DNA from: Bolinopsis microptera
Lineage: Eukaryota > Ctenophora > Tentaculata > Lobata > Bolinopsidae
Assembly (NCBI RefSeq): GCF_026151205.1
Contig: NC_087076.1
Location: forward strand, 11,756,902 to 11,820,901
Reading direction: 5' to 3'
DNA: 64,000 bases
Part shown: positions 55,301 through 64,000 of the stretch, in pieces
Numbering within the stretch: position 1 is the first letter of the stretch
Layout: every line of letters starts with the position of its first letter
Program-made: the position numbers and the translations under genes
Notes under the pieces: model-generated
Seen by the model: the letters and a program-made list of their open reading frames with translations, nothing else
What the model was told of the DNA's origin: nothing
Database searches by the model: none

Positions 55301-55845
55301 CGCTTTACCTCTCCCTGGTTCGTAGCCAATTCGAAAATTGTTCCATAATCTGGCGCCCTTGTAATAAATCACTTAGTGATAAATTAGAAAGTCTCCAAAA
55401 GAGAGCTATTAAATGGATTCTGTCTGAAGAGGGCCGCAGTTATCCACCTGAGCAATATGTCAAAAAGTGCAAGCTTGTCGACATTCTCCCTTTGTCTCAA
55501 AAGTTTGACTTGAATGATCTTATTTTTTTCCACAAAGTTCTTAACAATTTAATTCCTGTATCGCTGCCTCACTATCTCTCTTTATATCAGGGCACTTCTC
55601 GACTAAGACGTTGCCACCTCGACAGTCTGTCTATTGTGTCATCAATTTTACCTAAGTTAAGTCAGAATTCACACACCACATGTACCTCAAATAGCCCACT
55701 GGCAAAATCATTTTTCTACAGAACCCATATACTGTGGAATGGACTCCCTTTACAGGTAAGACAGATTGTGTCTACTAGTCTTTTCAAAGCTGAGGTCACT
55801 AAGCATCTATGGAAATGTTTATTGGATAGTGAAACAACAGTCTAG
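52330..55845 (+). CDS. LINE ORF2 protein: APE endonuclease + reverse transcriptase (CR1-like)
   Basis: 1171 residues if the first ATG is used. Residues 1-180 are poorly conserved-looking and include hydrophobic stretches (LFYSLIMTYLLPILL; LFILWVFSLNFLLITLV), followed by NPGP at 183-186. The endonuclease follows: QN195, NE236TWL, GD359FN361 and SD430H431FP, all catalytic positions present. The RT spans roughly 640-930 with QGPDGI, YRPISL, FD784FAKAFD, GVPQGSILGPLLF and YAD875D876. The C-terminus ends LWNGLPLQV…LFKAEVTKHLW, as in CR1-type LINEs. With the esterase in ORF1 this favours the CR1 group. No stop or frameshift interrupts it, so the copy may be recent and active. A downstream ATG (for example near 52765) could be the true start. 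Confidence 0.93.
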   Translation: MPPISGTFGHCPFSHMLDNESFRLRIGLFACKRPRTQSRNAHIHINTFIPNKIYTFKSPYTPHINHNSHDHMFLFYSLIMTYLLPILLSTTRSMNTVFPLDSNIHSSLLLDSPRYLIPFLACSHIKLFFVIISSWFIRNVLLPGKMNRVKYSSRLRRLVSLFILWVFSLNFLLITLVNPSMLNPGPNSLSVLYQNVQGLIPFSNLSSSHPLLDGNKISELQSFANIEQPDIIALNETWLKKSISSNEIFPSSQYEIFRNDRTRKTHPQDPNNPKKFRENGGGVLLAVRSDLDATTTRLPVSLGAEMLAVKIAFPNKESIVICTCYRVGTLGLPNHDVIVSYIRKLVSKKNPPKIYVIGDFNLPHTDWLSSSSTVPIEQSFIDSFSDLSLSQLITPPTHKSGNTLDILLSNYDNTIDNLNVCDPHSVCKSDHFPVTFSIKSSFSRKKTPKRKIYNYKKANWDMINRELCSINWQVLECLDPDSSWKLVKDCIMNLVDIHIPKVTIKSEFQPPWFDSELFSSCRKKDRLRAKFKISGSISDELKFVTSRKDFKRLSSAKIRDNLFNSDDPALITKKFWSHVKYKSNSCRIPNCVSYSGQLRFKPKAQAELFNSFFYNQFSDPSLYDTDISYVNDVDFDIDFDHRDVRKLLSNINSNKAQGPDGIHGKILKNCSVGLAYPLTCIFRGSYNSGYIPQEWKLANVVPIFKKGKKSEVENYRPISLTCLVMKVFERIVKRKLLSLTSTLLDPRQHGFLEHKSCTTNMVDFCDSLALSLNENIINHVVYFDFAKAFDSVNHDILLHKLKTLYNIDGTLLKFLTNYLQGRYQRVVIGNEMSSTLSVNSGVPQGSILGPLLFVLFINDIPLGLSDNTDIVLYADDTKIWRKIHSSSDNTNLQMDIDYLSDWALRNKMRFHPAKCKVLIVSGKPSLSPPFAYNLDGSPLVYVELEKDLGVDVTPKLSWNSQCDRIYTKACQQLGMVRRDGHIVIDQKRRRALYLSLVRSQFENCSIIWRPCNKSLSDKLESLQKRAIKWILSEEGRSYPPEQYVKKCKLVDILPLSQKFDLNDLIFFHKVLNNLIPVSLPHYLSLYQGTSRLRRCHLDSLSIVSSILPKLSQNSHTTCTSNSPLAKSFFYRTHILWNGLPLQVRQIVSTSLFKAEVTKHLWKCLLDSETTV

Positions 55846-56262
55846 CCTAGTCTCTTTGCTCCCCATATTATTATTATTTTTGTTTTATTAATTTTTTTAT
55901 CTACCTTCCTATACTTTCAACATCATATCACACTTCACCCGCACACCTTCTCACACATTAATGACCATTTCAGACCTGTATCTAATGTATCTGGAATTTG
56001 ACGTATTGAAATACCAATTTTGACTCCATATCCACAGTTATTCACCATGGATTTGTTTGTTCTTAAATAGTTTTTCATAAATTTTTGGATTTAGATTAAT
56101 TCGATGTAATGGGTCCAAGTTACTGCGGACATAGTTCACTATGTGTTTACCGTGTTTGGGTACCCATCATATTTTACAGATGGGGGCGATATTTTGAACG
56201 ATTCTATTTTATATTCATCTATTGCTGTACTCTGTAAAATTTGAAAAGTATTTAATAAAAAA
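55846..56262 (+). other. Probable 3' UTR of the intact LINE
   Basis: Non-coding, starting directly after the ORF2 stop. A T-rich stretch with ATTATTATTATTTTTG lies at 55868, and an A-rich run (TTAATAAAAAAATA) near 56250 may mark the end. CR1-type elements end in short repeats rather than poly(A), so the exact end is unsure. Confidence 0.45.
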
Positions 56263-56339
56263 ATAGGCGGGTGTGGTGCGGAGTTAACAAGGGTTAATTT
56301 CTATAACGATTTAAATAAAAATGGAAAGCGGTTCAAGAC

Positions 56340-56410
56340 TTACTGGGCGGCGCTCAGCCTGTCATTCCGCCAAATCTTTATGAACATAATAGCCTGGAGT
56401 CCCCAGGTAA
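56340..56410 (+). mobile_element. 71-bp MITE, copy 3 (8-bp TSD TTCAAGAC)
   Basis: TTACTGGGCGGCGCTCAGCC … GAGTCCCCAGGTAA, same orientation as copy 1. TTCAAGAC is duplicated exactly at 56332-56339 and 56411-56418. CAGCCTGTCATTCCGCC is identical in all three copies. Confidence 0.9.
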
Positions 56411-56618
56411 TTCAAGACGGGAGTGATGAGGTGTAATAGTCGGTGTGCAGACCTTATGATCATGGAATGTGGTGCCTAATGGCTAATTATAATGACTTAA
56501 TTATTCACGAGAAAGAACTGATTATGAGATTATTGTTTAAAATGCTATTGGGTCACCTAATGCGGGTTTTGACTCAGCGGGTAATTACTCATACCCTTTT
56601 TAACTGCGGCAGTGAAAT

Positions 56619-56635
56619 CCCGGCCGAAGGCCGGG
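56619..56635. repeat. 7-bp-stem hairpin with GAA loop
   Basis: CCCGGCC-GAA-GGCCGGG, perfectly paired, in otherwise AT-rich DNA. Same loop type as 18352-18374 and 59814-59871. Confidence 0.7.
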
Positions 56636-56639
56636 TTAC

Positions 56640-58080
56640 ACTAGTACGATAATACTTTCGCACTTCGAAAGCCGCACGTGATATTGATAATGATCGACAC
56701 CGATTTCTATTCTGTATTCACCCCACATGAATTAGAAGGGTTTAATGTTTTCCTGATGATTTATCGGCGAAAACTGTCAAACTGTTTAGATTAAATTTGA
56801 TCACGCGTGACATGAATCGGCCATATAAGGGATTAGGTCAAATCTCTTGCTAAGGTTCTGGTTTGTGAGTTAGCAGATGCTTGAATAACTTAAATAGGCT
56901 CATGGTAGTGTTTAGGCTCATGGTAGTGTTAGGGCTCATGGTAGTGTTGAGGCTCATGGTAGTGTTGAGGTAGTGTTGAGGTAAAAGTTAGGGCTGTCAG
57001 AGCCATGTAGAGATCGTGTTTAACTAAGTCACGTGACAATTCATTATAGCGTGATTGATCAGGTAGGACTAGCAATTAGATTTAGTGATTTATTCACAGC
57101 TGATTAGTGGTTATTAACATGATTAAATAATTTATTAAAAGCTTGTTCCTTAGAACCGATTCCTAAAGAGCTTAGCCTTCTAAGACAGTGTTCCTTTTGC
57201 CTGCAATTGCCTGCGTCAGAACAGCACAAGAAATGAACTTGTCTTCACACTCTTTAATGCGTTAGATACAGTGATCTGGTCGGAGCATGTAGACTGTAGA
57301 CTGTAGACTAAGTGCTTACTGTTTAGATTAGATATGGACTCTTCCTACGTGACACGGTGGAGGCTCTTTCTATATAAAAGCTTCGGTAAGAATTGTTTTA
57401 TGCCTATAATTTCAATACCTGGCTACTATAAATACACTATATCTGTCAGATGAGTTCAGTTCGTATACTTACTTTGGTAACTTTGGTTTGCTTCATAGAA
57501 TCCTCTATCGGGTCATCAGAGTTGCTGACCACCCGGGCAGCGAGATCGCTGCCTTTATTCCACTCCAGTCCAGTAACGAGTTTCCATTTCGACAGCTGTA
57601 TACTTTGAATTCCTTTTAAAACTTATAATGGACCAGTAACAGATTGAAGTGTAGTAGAGTTCACTTAGATCTACCATACAGCATACTACTACCATACTAT
57701 AAGTTTAATCTTGATGCAAGCTAGTAAGGTATCTTGATGCAAGCAAACTACAGTGAAATTCTTATTCATAACAGCCTTCTTTTACTTGAACATTTACAAA
57801 TTTTAATTTAATTTAAATTTATCACAGATCATAGTAACAGACTGAAGTGTAGCACAGTTTAAGTTTAACTACCATACGGCATACTATAAGTTACATCTTG
57901 ATTATTGATGCAAGTTAATAAGGTATCTTGATTCTTGATGCAAGCAAACTACAGTGGAATTCTTATTTAGAACGGCCTTCTTTTACTTGAACATTTACAA
58001 ATTTAAATTTATCACAGATCATAGTAACAGACTATAGTGTAGCACAGTTTAAATACTACGAGACTACAGAATATATATAT
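56640..58080 (+). repeat. Dispersed repeat block, second copy of 42550-43860
   Basis: Same order of segments as 42550-43860. It has four GGCTCATGGTAGTGTT units and no LINE insertion at the 57086 target. It has an extra ~120 bp at about 57476-57600 containing a GCAGCGA-GA-TCGCTGC hairpin, and repeated AGATCATAGTAACAGACT segments (57834, 58017). No gene is seen. Confidence 0.75.
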
Positions 58081-58085
58081 CTTGA

Positions 58086-58424
58086 TTTTACCAAAACCCA
58101 TAATCATGGGTAGAGTGGACCGCTGCCAGTGTCTCTCTTTACCAAACAAAAGGAAATGATATTAATTTGATTGACCGTTCTCAAATGCAAAATGATACCG
58201 AGAATGAAATCGGTCGCTCGCTTTTCCCCCACAGATGCCTTTGGGTAGTTTTTCTTAATCTATTACAATTGTAAATGAATGGGAAAAGCGAGGGACCGAT
58301 TTCATTCTCGGTATCATTTTGCATTTGAGAACGGTCAATCAAATTAATATCATTTCCTTTTGTTTGGTAAAGAGAGACACTGGCAGCGGTCCACTCTACC
58401 CATGATTATGGGTTTTGGTAAAAT
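58086..58424. repeat. Hairpin module, 58-kb copy (arms 58086-58228, 58281-58424)
   Basis: Two ~143-bp arms pair almost perfectly around a 52-bp loop. Landmarks: ATTTTACCAAAACCCATAAT and its complement at the outer ends, TTTCCCC and GGGAAAAGCGAG at the loop. This copy has GATTGACCGTTCTCAAATGC paired with GCATTTGAGAACGGTCAATC. The other copies have a different but also matched pair. Confidence 0.9.
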
Positions 58425-59813
58425 ATCATCTCTTTTTGATTATAATGTCAGGGTACTTTATAAAGTCGAAATATAAACTGATATCTTCATTAATATTAAT
58501 AAGGAGGAAGTTTCAACGATTTCGAAATTTTTCCTTTAAAAACATTTCTTTGTGTTTAGGTAAGCATATCGGTCGATCACTGACTGAATATGCCACTTTA
58601 TACTCATTCAAGTTGGCATTAAATTCATACATAATGACATTAAAAAGCAGAATTTGTTGGAAATCACGAATGAGCAAAATTCTCACCTTTCGCACGTGCA
58701 AACTTTGAGCGGACGTTGCCTGCGCATCCAATATTGAATCGCCGTAAATTTGTGCATGTAATTGTTTTATATATAGTTTGATAAGCATGCAAAGTTTCAA
58801 AGTATTTCAAGAAGAACTGTAATCACAACGGCACTCTAAAGTTGACAGAAAATGACGAAAACAGCAATTTTCAGTGATTTTAGCAATTTTCTATCAATTT
58901 GGGCGTGTCCCCACGTGTGCAACTTTTCGATTTTCAACTTTAAAACTAGCCTAATGCACAATTTATACCTATAGGAAGCAGAACTGAGCTCCACGACCCA
59001 AGGCATGGCCCAACACCAGAGAATACTAAATCGCAAAATTGACGTTTTTATAAAATAATTCTTCAAAAAAGCACAAACTTCAATGACGAATATCTTTATG
59101 AAGGAGCAAGCTAGAAAAACTTTCCGGTAGATTTTCAGAATGCTTGAACAATTATCTAAGATGAAAATTTCCTCAGATTTTGAATACAATTACTTTTTAA
59201 TGGTTTAAAATCATTTTTTAAAGTTATTACTTTGTCAAAAATCAAGTTTTAAAAACGGTTAACTTGATGACGTCATCAAGGGGTGTTTATGACGTCAAAT
59301 AATTTGTTTATACAATGTAAACTAAAGTATAAACAATTATTTTCAAGACCTGTGGTCGGAAATGGCTGTATCTTTTATACTTTTGAATCTATGGACAATT
59401 AAATACAGGCTACAATTGACTGGCAAAGCGTCTATCCCTGAATATATGTATATAGGTATGTATGTATCACGACAATCTATCGTAAAACAGGGGTTCTAGA
59501 AAACCCATTTCCCGATGATCCTGAGACCTGAAACTTTTTTTGCAGTCGATTTGGTCAACGTCTAGACGCCCTTAAAAATTTCAGATCTGTAACTCAATTT
59601 TAACATGGTTTTTAAGGCACCTGAATATGGCGATTTTGGGTTTTTTACCGAATTTCGTATAACAGTGCTGGCGAGTATTTTATGCAAATTTCTTAAAAAT
59701 CTCAACATAACTATTTTTATTCCTGTCATCTTTGACATCAAATTAGAATGTTTTGAACTAAAAATAAATCTGCTGAACGACTTCCGATGAGTCTTAATGC
59801 CTGAAAAACTCCT

Positions 59814-59871
59814 GCCGGAGGCGGCGGCCTTCGGCCGCCGCCTCCGGCCGGAGTGCACGCTTCGCGTGCAC
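59814..59871. repeat. Two adjacent perfect GC hairpins with TTC loops
   Basis: GCCGGAGGCGGCGGCC-TTC followed by its complement (59814-59848) is a 16-bp stem. GTGCACGC-TTC-GCGTGCAC (59853-59871) is an 8-bp stem. They lie in the tail of copy C only; the tails at 45.6 kb and 62.05 kb lack them. Confidence 0.85.
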
Positions 59872-59894
59872 GAAAGAGACTTGTAACGTGTACC

Positions 59895-59975
59895 AAAGGG
59901 GGTATAATAGTAAAGGGGGTTTAATAGTAAAGGGGGTATAATAGTAAAGGGGGTATAATAGTAAATGGGGTACAT
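59895..59975. repeat. 17-18 bp tandem repeat (AGGGGGTATAATAGTAAA)
   Basis: Four to five imperfect units of AAAGGGGGTATAATAGT. In the tails at 45.63 kb and 62.04 kb only one or two units are present. Confidence 0.85.
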
Positions 59976-60052
59976 AGTATACCCACAATAAATGCAACGG
60001 TCGTGCTTGCCAGCACTGTGATACAGATATATATCTTGATACAAGTAAGCAG

Positions 60053-60770
60053 ATAAGGAGGAATGTTGAGACCAAATATGATGAGCACATTTGTCCTTAT
60101 ATAGCTACTCCACTTCCAGTTCAACAACATTCAGTTCTCTTTAAGTTTAAGTTCTTTGTTTAAGACTCTGGGACGATATTTCAACGAATGGTTATCTTTT
60201 CATGACTGTCGCCCAGACTGTATCCATTTAAGGCATCCGCTCCCTTCTTTGATTTACGATAATTATTGTGAACAAATTTAGAGTCTGGTATTTTTCATAA
60301 ATACTGAGGTCTTCTTCCAAAAAAATTTAGATCTCTATTAACATGGTTTTTTAGGCACCTAAATATGTCAATTTCCGGGTTTTTTTCCAGCGTTAAATTT
60401 TAGCAGCTGGTTGCTTTTTTCCTTTTCATCTTTAACAATAGAATAGAATATTTGACCAGAACCCATAATCATGGGCAGAGTGGACCGCTGCCACTCTGCC
60501 AGTGTATCTCTTTTCTAAACAAAAGGAAATGATATTAATTTGAATAACCGTCCGCAAATGCAAATTGAATATCAATAAGCTTTACTACAATTCGTAAGCC
60601 GTGAATGAATGGGAAAAGCGAGCGACCGATTTCATTCTCGGTATCAATTTGCATTTGCGGACAGTTATTCAAATTAATTATATTTACTTTTGTTTGTGAA
60701 AAAGAGAGACACTGGCAGCGGTCCATTCTACCCATGATTATGGGTTTTGTTCAAATATCATCTATTTTTG
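60053..60770 (+). repeat. Dispersed module plus hairpin module, 60-kb copy
   Basis: 60053-60455 matches 43861-44222. 60455-60590 and 60615-60755 are the two hairpin arms. The right arm has one unmatched change (GGACAGTTATTC versus GGACGGTTATTC) and the left arm has an 11-bp slipped duplication (CTGCCACTCTGCCAGTG). Confidence 0.8.
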
Positions 60771-61985
60771 ATTATAATGTCAGGATAATTTACAAAGTCG
60801 AAATGTAAACTCATAACTTCATTGATATCAATATTAATTTCAAAAATGTCGAGATTTAACCTTTGAAAACAATTCCTTGTGTTTAGGTAGGCATATTTGT
60901 CGATAACTGACTGAATATGGCACTTTTTACTCATTCAATTTGGCATTAAATTCATATATAATGCCATTTAAATGTCGTGGGAAAGCAGAATTTATTCGAA
61001 ATCACAAATGAGCACAATTCTCACCTTTCGCACGTGCAAACTTTGAGCGGAGGTTGCGTGCACATACAATATTGAATCACTGTAAATTTTGCGTAGTGGT
61101 ATTTTATATATAGTTTAATAAGCATGCAAATTTCAAAAGATTTCATAACGAACTTGCATCACAACGGGACTCCAAAGTTGATAACAAGAATTGCGCCCGT
61201 TGTTTCGTTTTGGCGGACGTAGATTTCCATTCCACATTTACTATAAATTTAAGTATAAGCTCTAATCAGCTCACTTCAATCTTCATAATAATATTGACAA
61301 ATTATGCATTAAGTATACAGGAAACACTTAAAATTCAGTTCAATTGCCAAAGAACTTAACTTGTAAAATGTAAAGCAAAGAACTTAAATTGAAAGCTAAG
61401 GTAAACTACACTTGTGTACACATCAATACACTACGCGTGCCACGTACAAATTGGGCTTATAACCTAATATTATACATCGTATACATAAAAACACAGTCGC
61501 GCCGCGCATTCATAGATCACACTCACAGGCTATCTATAAATCACATCCCACTTTTTCAATGCATGGTAACATACGGAAGTACCGACGACATGTTCAGACC
61601 TGCACCTACTGCAATCTCCAAAACCCACGTTTTTCAGCAAAAACTTCCATTTGTAACCTTTCACTATTGCCTTTTTTCAAAAGGGTGAAATAGAAAAATC
61701 GTGAAAATAACAATTTTCGGTGATTTTATATAATCAAGAGGCTTGCATATGAACATATTGACATGGGTGTAGAGTTGAGCCTGTACGGAACCTAGTAGTT
61801 TCAGTTCCTTGTTTAACTTGCCGTACAGCAAGGACATTTTAGCAGTTTTCTATCAATTTGGGCGTGTCCCCACTTGTGCAAATTTTCGATTTTCAACTTT
61901 AAAACTAACACAATTTATAGTACCTTTAGGAAGAAAAAATGGAGCTTTACAATTTAAGGGATGCCCCAACACCAGAGAATCACAA
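60767..61985 (+). repeat. Copy D of the ~2-kb repeat, damaged by insertions and deletion
   Basis: The body is recognisable (GCATATTTGTCGATAACTGA, GCACGTGCAAACTTTGAGCG). It is interrupted at about 61183-61690 by unrelated DNA. A second interruption at about 61728-61844 is flanked by ATTTTA on both sides. It breaks off at CACCAGAGAATCACAATGCT, where it is fused to copy E. The first inserted segment has a 99-residue plus-strand frame that I do not recognise. Confidence 0.7.
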
Positions 61986-63690
61986 TGCTGGCAAGCGCAA
62001 GCATAACCGTTGCCCTTATATTCACAACACTATTTACAATTACCCCCTATACTATTATATCCCCTTTATTGTTTTCCAGGCATTAAGACTCATCGAAAGT
62101 AGTTCAGCAGGTATATTTAAGTTCAAAACATTCTAATTCAATGTTAAAGATGACAGGAATAAGAAATAGTTATGTGGAGGTTTTTAAGAAATTTGCGCAA
62201 AATACGCGCTCCTACTAAATCGCTCGCCCAAATTTTAAGAAAATTCTTGTGAAAAGGCCCTTTAGGCATGAAAGTGATCTAGATAGGTGTATTTTTGGAC
62301 GCTGATTCCGAATCACCCCCCCATGACGTAGGGTTAAAATGCTTCCCTGGAGAGTTATGGGCAAAAAACGTTTTGGTCACGTGACAGGCTAGTAAAACGT
62401 GAATTCGATTATTTAGGGCTCGGGTTAGGGTTAGGGTTGTGGTTAAGATTATGGATAGCTTCGGGGTTATGGTTAGGGTTAGGGTTGGGATAGGGTTTAT
62501 GTAAAACATGTTAAAATTGAGTTAGAGATCTGAAACTTTGCAGGGCGTCTAGACCTTGTCCAAAATCCAAATCGACTGTAAACAAAATTTCATGTTTCAG
62601 CAATATCGGAAGTGGGTTTTCTGGGAACCCCTGTTTTACAACAGATTGTCCTGAAGTATATCTATCTATGTATAGACGCTTTGGCAGTCAATTGGCAGTC
62701 AATTGTAGCCTAGATTCAAGTGTCAGTAGATTCAAGAGTACCTATAAAAGATACAGACATTTGAACCACAGGTCTTGAAGATAATTGTTTATTACTTCAG
62801 TTTTCATTGTATTAAAAAATAATTTAACGTCATCATCATCACTTGATGACGTCATCAAATTAAGTGTTTTTAAAACTTGATTTTTGACAAAGTAACAACG
62901 TTTCAAATCAATTTTACACCATTAAGGAGTAATTTTATTCAAATCTGAGGGACATTTTCACCTTAGATAATTTGTTCAAGGCACTCCAAAAATCTACCGG
63001 AAAAGTTTCCTACCTTGCTCCTTCATAAAGATATTTGCTATTGAAGTTAGTGCTTTTTGAAGAAAAATTTTATAAAAACACAAAAGTTGTGAATTAGTAT
63101 TCTCTGGTGTTGGGCCATCCCTTGGGTTGTGGAGCTCAATTTTGCTTCTTAAATGTTAAATTGTGTTATAGGCTAGTTTTAAAAAGTTAAAAATCGAAAA
63201 GTTGCACACGTGGGGACTCGCCCCAAATTGATTAAAATAGCTAAAATCACTAAAAATTTTTGATTTTCACGATTTTTATCAACTTTGGAGTCCCGTTGTG
63301 ATCCAAGCACTATTTGAAATCTTCTGAAACTTTGCATGCTTATTAAACTATATATTAAATACCACCATGCAAAAATTTACGGTGATTCAATATTGTATAC
63401 GCACGCAACGTCCGCTCAAAGTTTGCACGTGCGAAAGGTGAGAATTTTGCTCATTCATGATTTTGAATATATTCTGCTTTCCGCGATATTTAAATGGCAT
63501 TATATATGAATTTAATGCCAACTTGAATGAGTAAAAAGTGCCAAATTCAGTCGGTTATCGACAGATATACCTACCTAAACACAAGGAAACGTTTTCAAAG
63601 GCAGAATTTCGAAATCGTTGAAATTATCTCCTTATTAATGAAGTTTCGACTGTGTAAATTATCCTGACATTATAATCAAAAAGAGATGAT
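61984..63690 (-). repeat. Copy E of the ~2-kb repeat (tail then body, minus strand)
   Basis: Starting CACAATGCTGGCAAGCGCAA, it runs through the tail, then CAATTGTAGCC, ACCACAGGTCTTGAAGATAA and TTGATGACGTCATCAA, then the body to 63690, where the hairpin module follows. The tail is interrupted at about 62190-62505 by a TTAGGG-containing insertion. Confidence 0.8.
62190..62505 (-). repeat. Insertion with degenerate TTAGGG units, related to the 48.9-kb repeat
   Basis: It contains CGCTGATTCCGAATCA (complement of the 48.9-kb family terminus), GGTCACGTGACAG, and several GGGTTAGGGTT units (about 62415-62490). It is embedded in copy E, so it is an interstitial element and not a chromosome end. Confidence 0.65.
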
Positions 63691-64000
63691 ATTTGACCAA
63701 AATCCATAATCATGGGTAGAGTGAACCGCTGCCAGTGTCTCTCTTTTCCAAACAAAAGGAAATGATATTAATTTGAGGAACCGTCCGCAAATGCAATTTG
63801 ATACGAGAATGAAATCGGTCGCTCCGCTTTTCCCAATTAATAGCTTTATTACAATTCGTTAGCCGTGAATGAAGGGGAAAAGCGAGCGACCGATTTCATT
63901 CTCGGTATCAAATTGCATTTGCGGACGGTTCCTCAAATTAATGATTACTTCCTTTTGTTTGGAAAAGAGAGACACTGGCAGCGGTTCACTCTACCCATGA
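63690..64000. repeat. Hairpin module, 63.8-kb copy (runs off the window)
   Basis: The left arm starts ATATTTGACCAAAATCC and has GAGGAACCGTCCGCAAATGC. The right arm has the matching GCATTTGCGGACGGTTCCTC. The right arm is cut by the window end at CCATGA. Confidence 0.85.

Larger units (their letters stand above)
58425..60022 (+). repeat. Copy C of the ~2-kb repeat: body and tail
   Basis: The body (58430-59370) is colinear with copies A and B. The tail (59420-60022) contains GACAATCTATCGTAAAACAG, TTTAACATGGTTTTTAAGGC and TTCCTGTCATCTTTGACATC, the GC-rich double hairpin at 59814-59871, a 17-bp tandem repeat and the end TTGCCAGCACTGTGATA. With the hairpin module at 58086 this is the most complete copy, about 1.94 kb, and entirely non-coding. 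Confidence 0.8.

Noticed and set aside
56750..56795. Hammerhead ribozyme (CTGATGA … CGAAA … GTC)
   Set aside because: The two core boxes are present, but the bases between them do not form a stem II and I could not pair stems I and III. It is likely coincidence.
61389..61688. 99-residue plus-strand ORF in the insertion within copy D
   Set aside because: There is no domain pattern and it is cysteine/histidine-scattered without spacing. Length alone does not support a gene.
62410..62500. Telomere (TTAGGG) tract
   Set aside because: There are only a few degenerate units, embedded inside a dispersed repeat with other copies at 8.5, 17.4 and 49.0 kb. It is interstitial and not a chromosome end.

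Overview
This window looks like AT-rich nuclear DNA from a eukaryote, most probably an aquatic invertebrate animal. The evidence is spliced genes with GT-AG introns, a multi-exon MFS transporter, several classes of non-LTR retrotransposon, a Penelope-like element, Helitrons, MITEs, long microsatellites and satellite DNA. I cannot name the species. I see no bacterial operons, CRISPR arrays, rRNA genes or convincing tRNA genes.

Layout. 0-8 kb: a 57-bp minisatellite that flips orientation, a 4.3-kb inverted duplication carrying two broken copies of a PIN/FEN1-like gene, and the 3' end of a LINE. 8-18 kb: mostly non-coding repeats (a ~175-bp satellite-like repeat, CCCGGT hexamer arrays, a GC-rich hairpin element, a 309-bp Helitron) and a decayed LINE ORF1. 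18-22 kb: a P2X7-like domain fragment, a 1.15-kb GGA tract and a 12-bp tandem repeat. 22-26 kb: a CR1/L2-type LINE fragment, a 539-bp palindrome-rich MITE and an R4/Dong-like LINE fragment split by a tiny MITE. 27-41 kb: one copy of a duplicated MFS transporter locus, riddled with insertions (Penelope-like, TTAA element, Helitron with nested inverted repeat, and an 8.5-kb insertion made mostly of a 355-bp satellite). 46-48 kb: the second, intact copy of that transporter. 50.5-56.3 kb: a full-length, apparently coding-competent LINE. 41-46 kb and 56-64 kb: copies of a ~2-kb non-coding hairpin-bearing repeat family and associated modules.

The intact transporter copy serves as an 'empty-site' reference for the broken copy. 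This gives exact boundaries and target-site behaviour for the Penelope-like (14-bp TSD), TTAA (4-bp TSD) and Helitron (A|T, no TSD) insertions. A 67-80 bp MITE occurs three times with duplicated flanks, and a 266-bp LINE tail has a 13-bp TSD with an empty paralogous site.

Best candidate for something undescribed: the intact LINE at 50.85-55.85 kb. Its ORF1 protein appears to join an AlkB-like 2OG-Fe(II) dioxygenase domain to an SGNH esterase domain. Its ORF2 carries a full endonuclease and reverse transcriptase plus a degenerate NPGP (2A-like) motif after a hydrophobic stretch. Second best: a hairpin family whose two arms carry matched changes in each copy.
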